The notes under the pieces are model-generated. The model worked only from the letters and a program-made list of their open reading frames with translations, was not told where the DNA came from and made no database searches. Below are positions 17,024-26,355 of a stretch of 64,000 nucleotides of DNA, piece after piece. Origin of the DNA: Arthrobacter agilis (GTDB lineage Bacteria > Actinomycetota > Actinomycetes > Actinomycetales > Micrococcaceae); contig NZ_NFSC01000030.1 in NCBI RefSeq assembly GCF_002157505.1, positions 434,001 through 498,000 on the forward strand, given 5' to 3'. The position numbers and the translations under genes were made by a program. Position 1 is the stretch's first letter. Each line of letters begins with the position of its first letter.

Positions 17024-18214
17024 GTGCACACGAGTACGGCCGTCCGGCCCGGCCTGCACGAACCCGTCCTCGCCGGGGTCGTCACGGCCCTCGTCGGCTT
17101 CACGTCGTCCTTCGCCGTCGTCCTCGCGGGACTGCGGGCTACCGGCGCCACGCCGGAACAGGCGGCTTCGGGGCTACTCGCCCTGACCGCCGTCGTGGGC
17201 ATCGGGATCGTCCTGCTGTCGCTGCGGTACCGCCTTCCGGTCACCCTGTCCTGGTCCACGCCCGGTGCCGCCCTCCTGGCGGGAGCGAGCATCCCGGCGG
17301 GAGGCTGGCCGGCCGCGGTGGGCGCGTTCCTCGTCACGGGCATCCTGATCGCCCTGACCGGGGCGGTGCCCTGGCTCGGCCGCCTCGTCGCCCGGATCCC
17401 GCAGCACCTCGCCCAGGCCATGCTCGCAGGCGTGCTGCTGCCCCTCTGCCTGGCTCCCTTCCAGTCCCTGGGCTCCATCCCGCTGCTGGTGCTCCCGGTG
17501 ATCGCCGTCTGGCTGGCCGCCTCCGCGCTCGTGCCGAAGTGGGCCGTTCCGCTCGCCCTCGCCGCCGCCCTGGCGGTGATCGGCTTCCAGCTCACCCTGC
17601 ACGGGACCGTCATCGAACCGTCCTCCCTGGTGCCCACGCTCACCGTCACCCTGCCGACCCTCGACCCGGCCGCCGTCGTCGGCATAGCCCTGCCCCTCTA
17701 CGTGGTCACCATGGCGTCGCAGAACCTTCCCGGCGTCGCCGTCCTCGCGTCCTTCGGCTACCGGGCACCCTGGCGGCCGGCGCTGGCCGTGACGGGACTC
17801 GGCACCGCCGTCGTCGCGCCCTTCGGCGGGCACGCGGTCAACCTCGCGGCCCTGTCCGCGGCGCTGTCCGCCGGTGAGGGCGCGGGCGAGGACCGGGACC
17901 GCCGCTGGATCGCGGCCCTCACGGCCGGGGTCTCCTACCTGGTGCTCGCCGGAGTCTCGGGTGCCCTCGTCGTCGTCGTGGGTGCCGCGCCGGCAGGGCT
18001 CGTGGAGGCCGTGGCGGGCCTCGCACTCATCGGCACCATGGCGACGGCGGTGACAGCGTCCTTCGGGGACGCGCGGGGCCGGATGAGCGGTGCCGTGACG
18101 TTCCTCCTGGCAGCGTCGGGCCTGTCCGTCCTCGGAATCGGAGGGGCGTTCTGGGCACTCGTCGGCGGGCTGCTGGTCCGGGCGGCCCTGGAACGAAAGG
18201 CTCCGCGCGGCTGA
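17024..18214 (+). CDS. benE: BenE-family benzoate/proton symporter
   Basis: A 396-residue inner-membrane transporter with about twelve hydrophobic helices. BenE signatures include GVVTALVGFTSSFAVVLAGL near the N-terminus, SWSTPGAALL, and VTMASQNLPGVAVLASFGY followed by APFGGHAVNLAALSAA. The family is annotated as benzoate importers, but real substrates vary. The GTG at 17024 with AGGAG seven bases upstream is chosen; a TTG start at 16955 would run through the operator region. No aromatic-degradation genes lie next to it, so the substrate is uncertain. Confidence 0.88.
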   Translation: MHTSTAVRPGLHEPVLAGVVTALVGFTSSFAVVLAGLRATGATPEQAASGLLALTAVVGIGIVLLSLRYRLPVTLSWSTPGAALLAGASIPAGGWPAAVGAFLVTGILIALTGAVPWLGRLVARIPQHLAQAMLAGVLLPLCLAPFQSLGSIPLLVLPVIAVWLAASALVPKWAVPLALAAALAVIGFQLTLHGTVIEPSSLVPTLTVTLPTLDPAAVVGIALPLYVVTMASQNLPGVAVLASFGYRAPWRPALAVTGLGTAVVAPFGGHAVNLAALSAALSAGEGAGEDRDRRWIAALTAGVSYLVLAGVSGALVVVVGAAPAGLVEAVAGLALIGTMATAVTASFGDARGRMSGAVTFLLAASGLSVLGIGGAFWALVGGLLVRAALERKAPRG

Positions 18215-18224
18215 GCGGGTACGG

Positions 18225-19526
18225 CTAGACGGGCGTGTTCGGCGCCTGCGTCTCGTCGCCCTGCTCGCGCGCCTTGCGCTGGCGTGCGCGGTCCAGGGCG
18301 TTGATGACGGGCGCGGCCGTGATGCCGTGGACCACGATCGACAGGACGATGACGAGTCCGCCGATCCGCCATAGCGCCGTCTCGTCGGCCGTGAACTCGC
18401 CCTTCGAGAGCGCGTAGCTGAGGTAGTAGATGGAACCGATCCCGCGTACCCCGAAGAAGGCGAGCACAGTGCGTTCCTTGGGACCGGTCGGGGTCCGCGC
18501 CAGGCTCAGCCAGGCCGTGAGCGGGCGGACCAGGAGGATGAACGCGACGGCGACCACCACCTCCAGGGGGCGCAGGCCCTCGAACAGGCCCCGGGCGACG
18601 GCGCCGCCGAGCAGGACCAGCACGACGACGGTCAGGAGCCGCTCCAGCTGCTCGATGTAACTGTGCAGCACTCCGTGGTAGCCGTGGGTCTGCTCGCTGG
18701 CCCGGATCGTGACGGCGCACACGAAGACCGCGATGAAACCGTAGCCCTCCACGGCTTCGGTCACCCCGTACGTCAGGAACGTGGCCGCCAGGGCGACGAA
18801 GCCCTCCGAGTAGTTCGCGAGACGGACGCTCTTCAGCGGCGTCCGGAAGAAGATGCGGGACAGCAGCTTGCCCATGCCGAACCCGAGGGCGCACCCGATC
18901 ACCATGCGCCACAGCACATCGAGCAGGATCCACTCGGGGAACCAGGCGGACGGCGCCAGGCCGACCGTGCTGAACAGGATGGCGAGGTAGACGAAGGGGA
19001 AGGCCAGCCCGTCGTTGAGGCCGGCTTCGGACGTCAGCCCGAAACGCACCTCGTCCTCGGCACCGAGGTCCTCCTCCGATTCCGACGGCTCGCCGACCTG
19101 CACCTCGGAGGCCAGGACGGGATCGGTCGGTGCCAGGGCCGCGGCCACCAGCAGGGCCGAGGCCAGGCCGAGGCCGAGCAGCCACAGCCCCATGAGGGTC
19201 AGGACGAGGATGCACAGGGGCATCGCGATGGCGAGGAGCCGCCAGGTGGTGGACCAGCTGCGCCAGCCCACCCTGCGGTCGATGGCGAGCCCGGCTCCCA
19301 TGAGCGAGATGATCACGCACACCTCGCTGAGGTGGAGCGTGACGTCGCTGTACTTCAGGGGGTCGGGATCGGGCAGGTCGCGCGCGAAACTGAAGACCAG
19401 GATGCCCGCGGCGAGGAACACCATGGGCATCGAGACCGGCGCGCGCATGAGCAGCCGCGGCAGGAGCGCGGCTGCGAACACGGCGAGCCCCGCCGCCGCA
19501 TAGATGATGCTGGGTGCCTCGAACAC
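18225..19526 (-). CDS. CPA1-type cation/proton antiporter
   Basis: A 433-residue membrane protein with about twelve helices, of the sodium/hydrogen exchanger type, expected to exchange monovalent cations for protons and to control pH and salt balance. The ion-site motifs ALAPTDPVLASEVQVG and LTSEAGLNDGLAFPFVYLA are intact. An acidic loop (EPSESEEDLGAEDE) separates them and may be a regulatory insertion. Start codon GTG with AGAGG upstream. It is convergent with benE (10 bases) and divergent from the SNF2 gene across a 229-base region that holds a tandem repeat. Confidence 0.9.
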   Translation of the reverse strand: MFEAPSIIYAAAGLAVFAAALLPRLLMRAPVSMPMVFLAAGILVFSFARDLPDPDPLKYSDVTLHLSEVCVIISLMGAGLAIDRRVGWRSWSTTWRLLAIAMPLCILVLTLMGLWLLGLGLASALLVAAALAPTDPVLASEVQVGEPSESEEDLGAEDEVRFGLTSEAGLNDGLAFPFVYLAILFSTVGLAPSAWFPEWILLDVLWRMVIGCALGFGMGKLLSRIFFRTPLKSVRLANYSEGFVALAATFLTYGVTEAVEGYGFIAVFVCAVTIRASEQTHGYHGVLHSYIEQLERLLTVVVLVLLGGAVARGLFEGLRPLEVVVAVAFILLVRPLTAWLSLARTPTGPKERTVLAFFGVRGIGSIYYLSYALSKGEFTADETALWRIGGLVIVLSIVVHGITAAPVINALDRARQRKAREQGDETQAPNTPV

Positions 19527-19602
19527 GCACGACCTCTTTCGTTTCCGTCTACTCCGGCGTCTGTCAGTCCCCTTACCAACAGTAGGGCAGGTGTTCCGGC
19601 CC

Positions 19603-19680
19603 CATCATCCGGGCGCATCATTCGGGTGCATCATTCGGGTGCATCATTCGGGTGCATCATCCGGGTGCATCATCCGAGCG
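19603..19680. repeat. six tandem 13-bp repeats
   Basis: Six head-to-tail copies of CATCATTCGGGTG occupy exactly 78 bases; three are identical and the others differ by one to three bases (CATCATCCGGGTG, CATCATCCGGGCG, CATCATCCGAGCG). The array is in the divergent region between the antiporter and SNF2 helicase genes. The unit is not a multiple of three, so it is non-coding. It could be a protein-binding array or a slippage product. Confidence 0.95.
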
Positions 19681-19755
19681 CGCGGCGACGGCAACTGTGC
19701 CCGAAAGCGGGCTCCTGTGGCCGGGGGCGTCACCGTCGCGTGAGAGCATGGAATT

Positions 19756-22700
19756 ATGCCCAATTCCAGCCACCCCATGGTCGATGTCACCGACATCATC
19801 CGGATCGTGGGCGGGGCTGCGTTCCAGCGCGGACAGACCTACGCCAAGGACGGCGCCGTCAGCTCCCTCGCGTGGGATGCGGAGTCCAAGATCCTGACCG
19901 GAAAGGTCCGCGGCACCGCGCCCTCCGACTACCGGACCAAACTCCGCCTCGGAGTGAAGGGCGACGGCCGCTTCCGACCGCTCGAGAACTTCTGCAGCTG
20001 CCCCGTCGGCGCTGACTGCAAGCACGTCGCCGCCACCGCCCTTCAGAGCAACACCGAGAACCTCCTCGCGCAGCACGAGCGCGAACTCGGCGCACGGCCG
20101 GCGCCGCGCCCATCGGCGCCGGAAGGCTGGCAGGCGTCTCTCCTCGACCTCCTCGAAGCCGACGGCTCCGACGAGAGCCCGGCGGTGCCGCTGACGCCCC
20201 TCGGGCTCCAGTTCGAGCTGCGGACCCCCGAAGTGGCCGTCCAGCGGTGGGGGTCTGCTGCCCAGCGCCAGGGCCAGCGCACACTCAACACGCGCCTCGG
20301 CGTGCGGCCGGTCAGCCAGAACGGCAAGGGCAAGTGGATCAAGAACAACCTGTCCTGGGGCAGCATCAGCTACCAGACGTACGGGTTGAAGCTCGACCCC
20401 GACCAGCACCGCTGGTTCTCCCAGTTCCCGGCACTGCACCGCGGGACGGGCGTCAACTACTTCGGCAACAACGACTCCTGGCTGTACCTCGACGACTTCA
20501 GCAATCCGCTCCTATGGCAACTGCTGGACGAGGCGCAGCGCCTCGGGATCGCCTTCGTGGGGTCCAAGAAATCGGTGACCATCGAGCTCGCCACCCGCGC
20601 CACCCTGAAGCTCGACGCGACGGAGACGGAGGACGGCTCACTCCAGCTCTGCCCGGCCCTCGACGTCGACGGCCTGCCCCACCCCTCGGAGACCGCCTAC
20701 GTCATCAGTACCCACGGCATCTACACCGTCGCCCCCGATGACACCATCACGCTCGCGCCGACCTCACGGAGGCTGACGCCCAAGGACATCGAGCTCCTGC
20801 AGCGCGGTCGCGCCGTCGTCGTCCCCGAGGAGGAGAAGGCCCTCTTCCTGCAGGAGTACTACCCCAAGCTGCGGCAGTCCATCCAGGTGGAGAGCAGCGA
20901 CGGCACCGTCGAGCTGCCCGAGATCCAGCCTCCGGTCCTCGTCCTGACGACGGCCTACGGCGCCGACGGGTCCGTGACCCTCGACTGGCACTTCGACTAC
21001 CCGCTGGGTGACGCCGTGCAGCGCAGGCCGTTCCGTCGGGGCGGTCCGGGCAGCGACGGCTACCGCGATGCCGATGCCGAGGACGCGCTCGCAGCTGCTG
21101 CACGCCAGGTCCTCGGTGCCCTGCCCCTGAAATCCCAGAAGCTCGAGGACATGCAGGCCGTGGAGTTCGCCGAGGACGTGCTGCCGAAACTCCTGGAGCT
21201 CGACGGTGTGAGCGTGGAGGTCGTCGGTGAGAAGCCCGACTACCGGGAACTGACGGAGACGCCCACGCTGCGCATCAGCACGGTCGAGACGGACAACCGC
21301 GACTGGTTCGACCTGGGCGTGATGGTGACGGTCAGCGGCCGCACGATCCCCTTCGACTCGATCTTCCGGGCGCTGGCGCAGGGCCGGAAGAAGCTGAAGC
21401 TCGTTGACAACACCTATCTGTCCCTCGAACAGCCCGTCTTCGACCAGCTCCGCGAACTGATCGAGGAGGCCCGCGCGCTGAGCGAGTGGGACCCCGAGTC
21501 CGGCCTGCAGATCAGCCGTTACCAGGCGGGGCTGTGGGCGGACTTCGAGGACCTCGCCGAGGAGACCGAGCAGGCGCAGTCCTGGCGTGACGCCGTGAGC
21601 GGCCTGCTCGAACTCAAGGATGTCGAAGCCACCCCAGCGCCCGCCGGCCTCGTCGCGGAGATGCGGCCCTACCAGGCGGAGGGCTTCAGCTGGCTCGCCT
21701 TCCTGTGGCGGCACCAGCTCGGCGGCGTACTCGCCGACGACATGGGCCTCGGCAAGACCCTGCAGGCCCTCGCGCTCATGGCCTACGCGAAGGAGAGCAC
21801 GGGGCCCGACGCTCCGTTCCTCGTCGTCGCGCCCACCTCCGTGGTGCCCAACTGGTCCAAGGAGGCGCACCGCTTCGCGCCCGGCCTCAAGGTCGCCGCG
21901 ATCAGCGACACGCAGGGTGCCTCCGGCGTCCCGATCCGCGAGCAGGTGGGTGACGCCGACATCGTCATCACCTCCTACACCCTGTTCCGGCTCGACTTCT
22001 CCGCCTACCAGGACCTCTCGTGGTCCGGGCTCGTGCTCGACGAGGCGCAGTTCGTCAAGAACCGTGCGTCCAAGGTGCACCAGGCGGCCAAGGACTTCAA
22101 CGCGCCCTTCAAGCTCGCCATCACGGGAACGCCCATGGAGAACAACCTCATGGAGCTGTGGTCCCTGTTCAACATCGTGGCGCCGGGGCTGTTCCCCTCC
22201 GCCCGGAAGTTCACGGAGGACTACCGGACGCCGATCGAGAAGATCGGCGACAACCGGCCGCTGGTGCGGCTGCGCAAGCGCATCCGGCCGCTGATGATGC
22301 GCCGCACCAAGGAAGCCGTCGCGTCCGACCTCCCGCCGAAGCAGGAACAGGTCCTCGAGGTGGAGCTCCATCCCGAGCACAGGCGCATCTACGAGACGTA
22401 CCTGCAGCGCGAGCGGCAGAAGCTCCTCGGCCTGATCGAGGACATGAACCGCAACCGGATGATCGTCTTCCGGTCCCTGACCCTGCTGCGCATGCTCAGC
22501 CTCGATGCCTCGCTCGTCGACCCCGAGCACGAGGGCGTACCGTCCGCCAAGCTCGAGGTCCTGTTCGAGAACCTCGAGGACGTCCTCGCCGAGGGACACC
22601 GCGCGCTCGTCTTCAGCCAGTTCACGTCCTACCTCAAGAAGGCCGCCGAGCAGCTCGACGCCCGGGGCATCGAGTACGCGTACCTCGACGGCTCCACCCG

Positions 22701-23049
22701 CAGCCGGGGCGAGGTCATCGACTCCTTCAAGGACGGCAAGGCCCCGGTGTTCCTCATCAGCCTCAAGGCCGGCGGTTTCGGCCTCAATCTCACCGAGGCG
22801 GACTACTGCTTCCTCCTCGATCCCTGGTGGAACCCCGCCTCCGAGGCGCAGGCCGTGGACCGCACGCACCGCATCGGGCAGACCAAGAACGTCATGGTCT
22901 ACCGCATGGTGTCCAAGGGGACCATCGAGGAGAAGGTCATGAAGCTCAAGGAGCAGAAGGCCAAGCTGTTCACCTCGGTCATGGACGACGACGCCATCTT
23001 CAGCTCCGCGCTCACCGCCGAGGACATCCGGGGCCTGCTGGAGGCATAG
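19756..23049 (+). CDS. SWIM zinc-finger SNF2-family helicase
   Basis: A 1097-residue double-stranded-DNA translocase. A SWIM zinc finger near residues 80-91 (CSCPVGADCKH) is followed by a bacterial SNF2-associated region and the SF2 core: Walker A LADDMGLGKTLQA, VVAPTSVVPNW, DEAQ box LVLDEAQFVKN, AITGTPMENNLMELW, then motifs V/VI SLKAGGFGLNLTEADY and DRTHRIGQTKNVMVYR. The family resembles the RapA/HepA-type remodellers; a role in DNA or transcription-complex clearing is inference. ATG at 19756 has only a weak GGA upstream. It stands alone. Confidence 0.93.
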   Translation: MPNSSHPMVDVTDIIRIVGGAAFQRGQTYAKDGAVSSLAWDAESKILTGKVRGTAPSDYRTKLRLGVKGDGRFRPLENFCSCPVGADCKHVAATALQSNTENLLAQHERELGARPAPRPSAPEGWQASLLDLLEADGSDESPAVPLTPLGLQFELRTPEVAVQRWGSAAQRQGQRTLNTRLGVRPVSQNGKGKWIKNNLSWGSISYQTYGLKLDPDQHRWFSQFPALHRGTGVNYFGNNDSWLYLDDFSNPLLWQLLDEAQRLGIAFVGSKKSVTIELATRATLKLDATETEDGSLQLCPALDVDGLPHPSETAYVISTHGIYTVAPDDTITLAPTSRRLTPKDIELLQRGRAVVVPEEEKALFLQEYYPKLRQSIQVESSDGTVELPEIQPPVLVLTTAYGADGSVTLDWHFDYPLGDAVQRRPFRRGGPGSDGYRDADAEDALAAAARQVLGALPLKSQKLEDMQAVEFAEDVLPKLLELDGVSVEVVGEKPDYRELTETPTLRISTVETDNRDWFDLGVMVTVSGRTIPFDSIFRALAQGRKKLKLVDNTYLSLEQPVFDQLRELIEEARALSEWDPESGLQISRYQAGLWADFEDLAEETEQAQSWRDAVSGLLELKDVEATPAPAGLVAEMRPYQAEGFSWLAFLWRHQLGGVLADDMGLGKTLQALALMAYAKESTGPDAPFLVVAPTSVVPNWSKEAHRFAPGLKVAAISDTQGASGVPIREQVGDADIVITSYTLFRLDFSAYQDLSWSGLVLDEAQFVKNRASKVHQAAKDFNAPFKLAITGTPMENNLMELWSLFNIVAPGLFPSARKFTEDYRTPIEKIGDNRPLVRLRKRIRPLMMRRTKEAVASDLPPKQEQVLEVELHPEHRRIYETYLQRERQKLLGLIEDMNRNRMIVFRSLTLLRMLSLDASLVDPEHEGVPSAKLEVLFENLEDVLAEGHRALVFSQFTSYLKKAAEQLDARGIEYAYLDGSTRSRGEVIDSFKDGKAPVFLISLKAGGFGLNLTEADYCFLLDPWWNPASEAQAVDRTHRIGQTKNVMVYRMVSKGTIEEKVMKLKEQKAKLFTSVMDDDAIFSSALTAEDIRGLLEA

Positions 23050-23078
23050 CTCCCGCCGGGACCTGCGGACCGAGGCGG

Positions 23079-23108
23079 TCAGGCGCCGTCGGGCGCTCAG
23101 GCGCCGTC
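23079..23108. repeat. tandem duplication across a stop codon (18-bp period)
   Basis: TCAGGCGCCGTC occurs at 23079-23090 and 23097-23108, 18 bases apart. On the minus strand the second copy is the end of the hydrolase gene including its TGA, and the first is an in-frame repeat of the same ending beyond the stop. Confidence 0.8.
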
Positions 23109-23951
23109 GCGCAGTGAGGGGTCGAGCAGTTCCGCGAACGCGCGGGGTCGCGAGGCGATCCACCAGTGGCCACCGGGGACGGGGGTGACGGTGAGGTCCT
23201 CCACCCACTCCTCCAGCCCGTCGACGAGGTGCGGGGACAGGAACGGGTCCTTCAGCGGAACGATGACATGCACGGGAAGGGTGACGCGACGGCGCCGCGA
23301 AGGCTTCGCAGCCCGGGACATGTTGGTCCGGTACAGGGCGAGGCCGCGGAGGGGGTCCGCGCCGACGTTGCGCCGCGCCGCCAGCTCGTAGCGGCGGGTC
23401 AGGACGTATTTCCAGGACAGCTCGGGCAGGACCGGCAGCTGGAAGGCGCCGACGTACCAGCTGCGCAGCACCTGTCCGATCCCCTGGTGGACCAGCCGCG
23501 GGTCCCGGAAACGGCTGCGCAGCCAGCGGGAGAAATGGCGCAGGTCAGGACCGGAGATACTCGTATAGTCGGTGATCCTCCAGTCCGCGCGCTCGTCCTG
23601 CACGGCAGCCCAGCCCTGGATGGAGCCCCAGTCGTGGCCTACGAGCCGCACCCCGCCGGTAGCGCCGATCCCGTCCAGGACGGCGAAGACGTCGTCGACC
23701 AGTTCCGCCAGCGTGAAACCGGCGCCGTCGCGGGGGCGTGACCGGCCGGCGTTCCGCGTGTCGAACGCGACGAGATGGTGCGTGGGCGCGAGCTCCCGCA
23801 GGACCGGGTGGAACACCCGGTGGTCGTCGGGGTATCCGTGCAGGAAGAGCATCGTCGGAACGTCGGGGTGGGGGTCTCGTCCGTACTCGAACACGGCGAG
23901 GTCCGCTCCCTGAGTGCGAATTGTCCGATGCCTCTCGCGCAACACGTCCAT
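23097..23951 (-). CDS. epoxide-hydrolase-like alpha/beta hydrolase
   Basis: A 284-residue alpha/beta hydrolase. The oxyanion motif is HGYPDDHRVF. The nucleophile elbow is GHDWGS, so the nucleophile is Asp, as in epoxide hydrolases and haloalkane dehalogenases rather than esterases. The base His is in PGGHWW near the C-terminus, and a cap domain lies between. The likely reaction is hydrolysis of an epoxide or halide; substrate unknown. ATG at 23951 is used; a GTG three codons earlier is also possible. It is separated from the ECF operon by a repeat and may be co-transcribed with it. Confidence 0.88.
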   Translation of the reverse strand: MDVLRERHRTIRTQGADLAVFEYGRDPHPDVPTMLFLHGYPDDHRVFHPVLRELAPTHHLVAFDTRNAGRSRPRDGAGFTLAELVDDVFAVLDGIGATGGVRLVGHDWGSIQGWAAVQDERADWRITDYTSISGPDLRHFSRWLRSRFRDPRLVHQGIGQVLRSWYVGAFQLPVLPELSWKYVLTRRYELAARRNVGADPLRGLALYRTNMSRAAKPSRRRRVTLPVHVIVPLKDPFLSPHLVDGLEEWVEDLTVTPVPGGHWWIASRPRAFAELLDPSLRDGA

Positions 23952-23985
23952 GCGTCCCACCCTAGGCGCTGGTCGAGGCGGACGG

Positions 23986-24041
23986 GCGCCGGATCAGGAG
24001 GCGGGCGCCGGATCAGGGGGCGGCGCCGGATCAGGAGGCGG
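23986..24041. repeat. three tandem 18-19-bp repeats across a stop codon
   Basis: Units at 23986-24004, 24005-24022 and 24023-24041 share GCGCCGGATCAGGAGGCGG with one substitution and one missing base in the middle copy. On the minus strand the last unit contains the TGA of the ECF ATPase gene, and the two others lie just downstream. Confidence 0.9.
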
Positions 24042-25584
24042 TGCTGGTGCCGCGGATCCTGCCGTCCTCGAGCCAGATGGACCTGTGCGCGACGGCGTCG
24101 GCGAAGGCGGCATCGTGCGTCGCCAGGACGACGGCGCCTCCACCCGCGGCATGACGGGTCAGCAGGGTGGCGAGCATCGAACGGGTGGGCTCGTCGAGGC
24201 CCGCGGTCGGCTCGTCGAGCGCCCAGACCACCGGGCCCGTGGCCATGAGTGAGGCAAGGGCGACCAGGCGTCGCTGGACGAAGCTCAGTTCGTAGGGATG
24301 GGCATTCTGCAGCGCGCCCAGTCCGACGCGGTCGAGGGCTTCGGCGGCCCGCCGGGCGCCGTCGGCCCTGCGTGACCCGGTGGCCAGCGGACCGTAGGAG
24401 ACCTCGCGCAGCACGGTGCGCTCGAAGAGCTGCTGGTCGGTGTCCTGGAAGAGGTAACCGACCGTGGTGGCGAGGGCGCCCGTCGGCTGGCGGCGGATCA
24501 GGATTCCGCCTACCGTGACGGAGCCGCTGTCCGCCCGGTACAGCCCGTCGAGGTGCTGGAGAAGCGTCGACTTGCCCGAGCCGTTGGGTCCCCTCACCGC
24601 GACGATCTCCCCCGCCGAGACCGACAGGTTCACGCCCGTCAGGCCCGTCTGCGGGCGGGGCTCACCGGCGGCAGGGTAGCGGAAGGTGACATCGCGCAAA
24701 ATGACGAGCGGAGGGTCAAATTCACGGTCGGGTTCACGGGCGGGTTCACGGTGGGGCTCATGGGCGGGTCCGGGGACGGGACTGCGGCGGTCCCGGTCAG
24801 CTGCGATCCCGGGGTCGACGCGGGGAGGATCCCCTGCCGCGCCGATACCGTACCGCCGCAGTCCCGCCCGGAGCCCTTCGTCCAGCGCGCCGTCGAAGAC
24901 GGGGCGTCCGTCAGCCAGCGCGACGACGCGGGCGCCGGAGGGGGCGGACAGCGGGAGCATCGGCTCGCAGACCACCACGGCGGTGCCGTCCCGGCGAAGG
25001 GCCTCCAGGGCAGCCGCGACGTCCTGCACCGCGTCGTCGTCGAGCCCCTGGAACGGCTCGTCGAGGACGAGGATCCGGGGTCGCTGGACCACGGCAGCGG
25101 CAATGATGGTCCGCTGCAGCTGGCCGCCGGAGAGCCGGCGGGGGTCGCGGTCGAGCAGGGGTGTCAGCTTCAGGGCCGCTGCGACCTCCGCGACGAGCCG
25201 GCGCAGCCGCTCCGGAGGAACGCCGCGGTTGGACGGGCCGAAGGCTATCTCCTCCCCGACCGTGGCGGACATCATGGACAGCTGGCCCCACGCTCCCTGC
25301 GCCACGTAGGCGACCCTGCTGCTCCAGGCGGCGGGGTCGATCCGCGGATCCGTGGGGGTGCCTGTGAAACGGATCGTCTCGCCGTCCAGTGCTATCGATC
25401 CGCGGAAGACGGACCCGGCATCGGCGCCCGTCATCCCGGCGAGCAGCCGGGCCAGCGTCGTCTTGCCGGAACCCGAAGCTCCTGCAATGACGACGTACTC
25501 CCCCGGCCGCACCGTGAGGGCCAGACCGGCCAGGAGCGGCACGCCGTCGTCGTAGGCGAAGGTCTCGCTGTCGAGGGTGATCAT
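24031..25584 (-). CDS. ECF transporter ATPase with two fused ABC domains
   Basis: A 517-residue energizing subunit of an energy-coupling-factor importer, carrying both ATPase domains in one chain. Domain 1 (about 1-235): Walker A GASGSGKTT, signature RRLSGGQLQR, Walker B ILVLDEPFQG. A Pro/Arg/Glu-rich linker (about 250-285) follows. Domain 2: GPNGSGKST, a changed signature ELSFVQRRLVALA, Walker B VVWALDEPTAG and ATHDAAF. Its ATG overlaps the stop of the upstream ecfT gene (ATGA), so translation is coupled. The order S-T-A after a nucleoside hydrolase suggests nucleoside import. Confidence 0.92.
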   Translation of the reverse strand: MITLDSETFAYDDGVPLLAGLALTVRPGEYVVIAGASGSGKTTLARLLAGMTGADAGSVFRGSIALDGETIRFTGTPTDPRIDPAAWSSRVAYVAQGAWGQLSMMSATVGEEIAFGPSNRGVPPERLRRLVAEVAAALKLTPLLDRDPRRLSGGQLQRTIIAAAVVQRPRILVLDEPFQGLDDDAVQDVAAALEALRRDGTAVVVCEPMLPLSAPSGARVVALADGRPVFDGALDEGLRAGLRRYGIGAAGDPPRVDPGIAADRDRRSPVPGPAHEPHREPAREPDREFDPPLVILRDVTFRYPAAGEPRPQTGLTGVNLSVSAGEIVAVRGPNGSGKSTLLQHLDGLYRADSGSVTVGGILIRRQPTGALATTVGYLFQDTDQQLFERTVLREVSYGPLATGSRRADGARRAAEALDRVGLGALQNAHPYELSFVQRRLVALASLMATGPVVWALDEPTAGLDEPTRSMLATLLTRHAAGGGAVVLATHDAAFADAVAHRSIWLEDGRIRGTSTAS

Positions 25585-26336
25585 GCGACCGCGGCGATCA
25601 CGAGCCAGGCCGCCGAGAACACGCCGACGACGGCGACCATCGCGCGTCGCGCCCGCCGCTGGTGCGGGGTGTCCGTGTCCGGCAGGTAGCTCGTGCGTGC
25701 GCCGGGGGACGAGAAGCCCCGGGCCTCGAGCATCGAGTTGCGTTCCGATGCGTCCACGAGGAGCCCGATGACGAGCGGCGTCGTGACGGCCACCAGGGCC
25801 CGGAAGCGCGAGAGCGGCGCGCGGCCGACGACCAGTCCACGGGCCTGTTGAGCGCGCGTGACCTGCTGGGCCCGAAGTGCGACGTGGGGAAGGAGCCCGA
25901 CGGCGGATCCCACGATGAACACGAGTTTCCGGTTCCAGCCGCGATGCGTCATGGTGGCCAGGAGTTCGGGGATGTCCATCGTCATCGCCGCCGTCAGCAG
26001 CACTCCGGTGAACACGGTCATGCGCAGGCCCATTCCGGCCGCGAAGGTGAGGCCCTCCGCCGTGACCCGGGCGATGCCGAGGTCGACCAAGACCGTGCTG
26101 CCCTCGGGGAAGAACAGGCCGTGGAGCAGGAGCGACGAGAGGAGGAGCGGCCCGGCCACCAGCACGATCGCGAGGCCGATCTGGCGTGCCCTGCCGGACA
26201 GCAGGACCGCGGGGAGCACCCCGAACACCAGGACCGCGAGAGAGAACTCCCAGCGGTTCACCACGAGGACGAGCACCACCAGCAGGACCGCGGCGAGCAG
26301 TTCGGTCAGGGGGTTGTAGATCCTGCGGCGGGGCAT
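25581..26336 (-). CDS. ecfT: ECF transporter transmembrane subunit (EcfT)
   Basis: A 251-residue integral membrane coupling subunit. It starts with YNPLTELLAAVLLVVLVLVV, has five to six hydrophobic helices, and carries two Ala-Arg-Gly coupling motifs in the cytoplasmic helices (AQQARGLV and LEARGFSS), which contact the two ATPase domains. The gene is 19 bases after the S-component gene and overlaps the ATPase start by four bases. Confidence 0.92.
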   Translation of the reverse strand: MPRRRIYNPLTELLAAVLLVVLVLVVNRWEFSLAVLVFGVLPAVLLSGRARQIGLAIVLVAGPLLLSSLLLHGLFFPEGSTVLVDLGIARVTAEGLTFAAGMGLRMTVFTGVLLTAAMTMDIPELLATMTHRGWNRKLVFIVGSAVGLLPHVALRAQQVTRAQQARGLVVGRAPLSRFRALVAVTTPLVIGLLVDASERNSMLEARGFSSPGARTSYLPDTDTPHQRRARRAMVAVVGVFSAAWLVIAAVA

Positions 26337-26355
26337 GGCTCAGGCTGCGCGGCTG

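Noticed and set aside
19603-19680. Repeat array as a CRISPR
   Set aside because: Units are 13 bases and directly adjacent with no spacers, and no cas genes are present.
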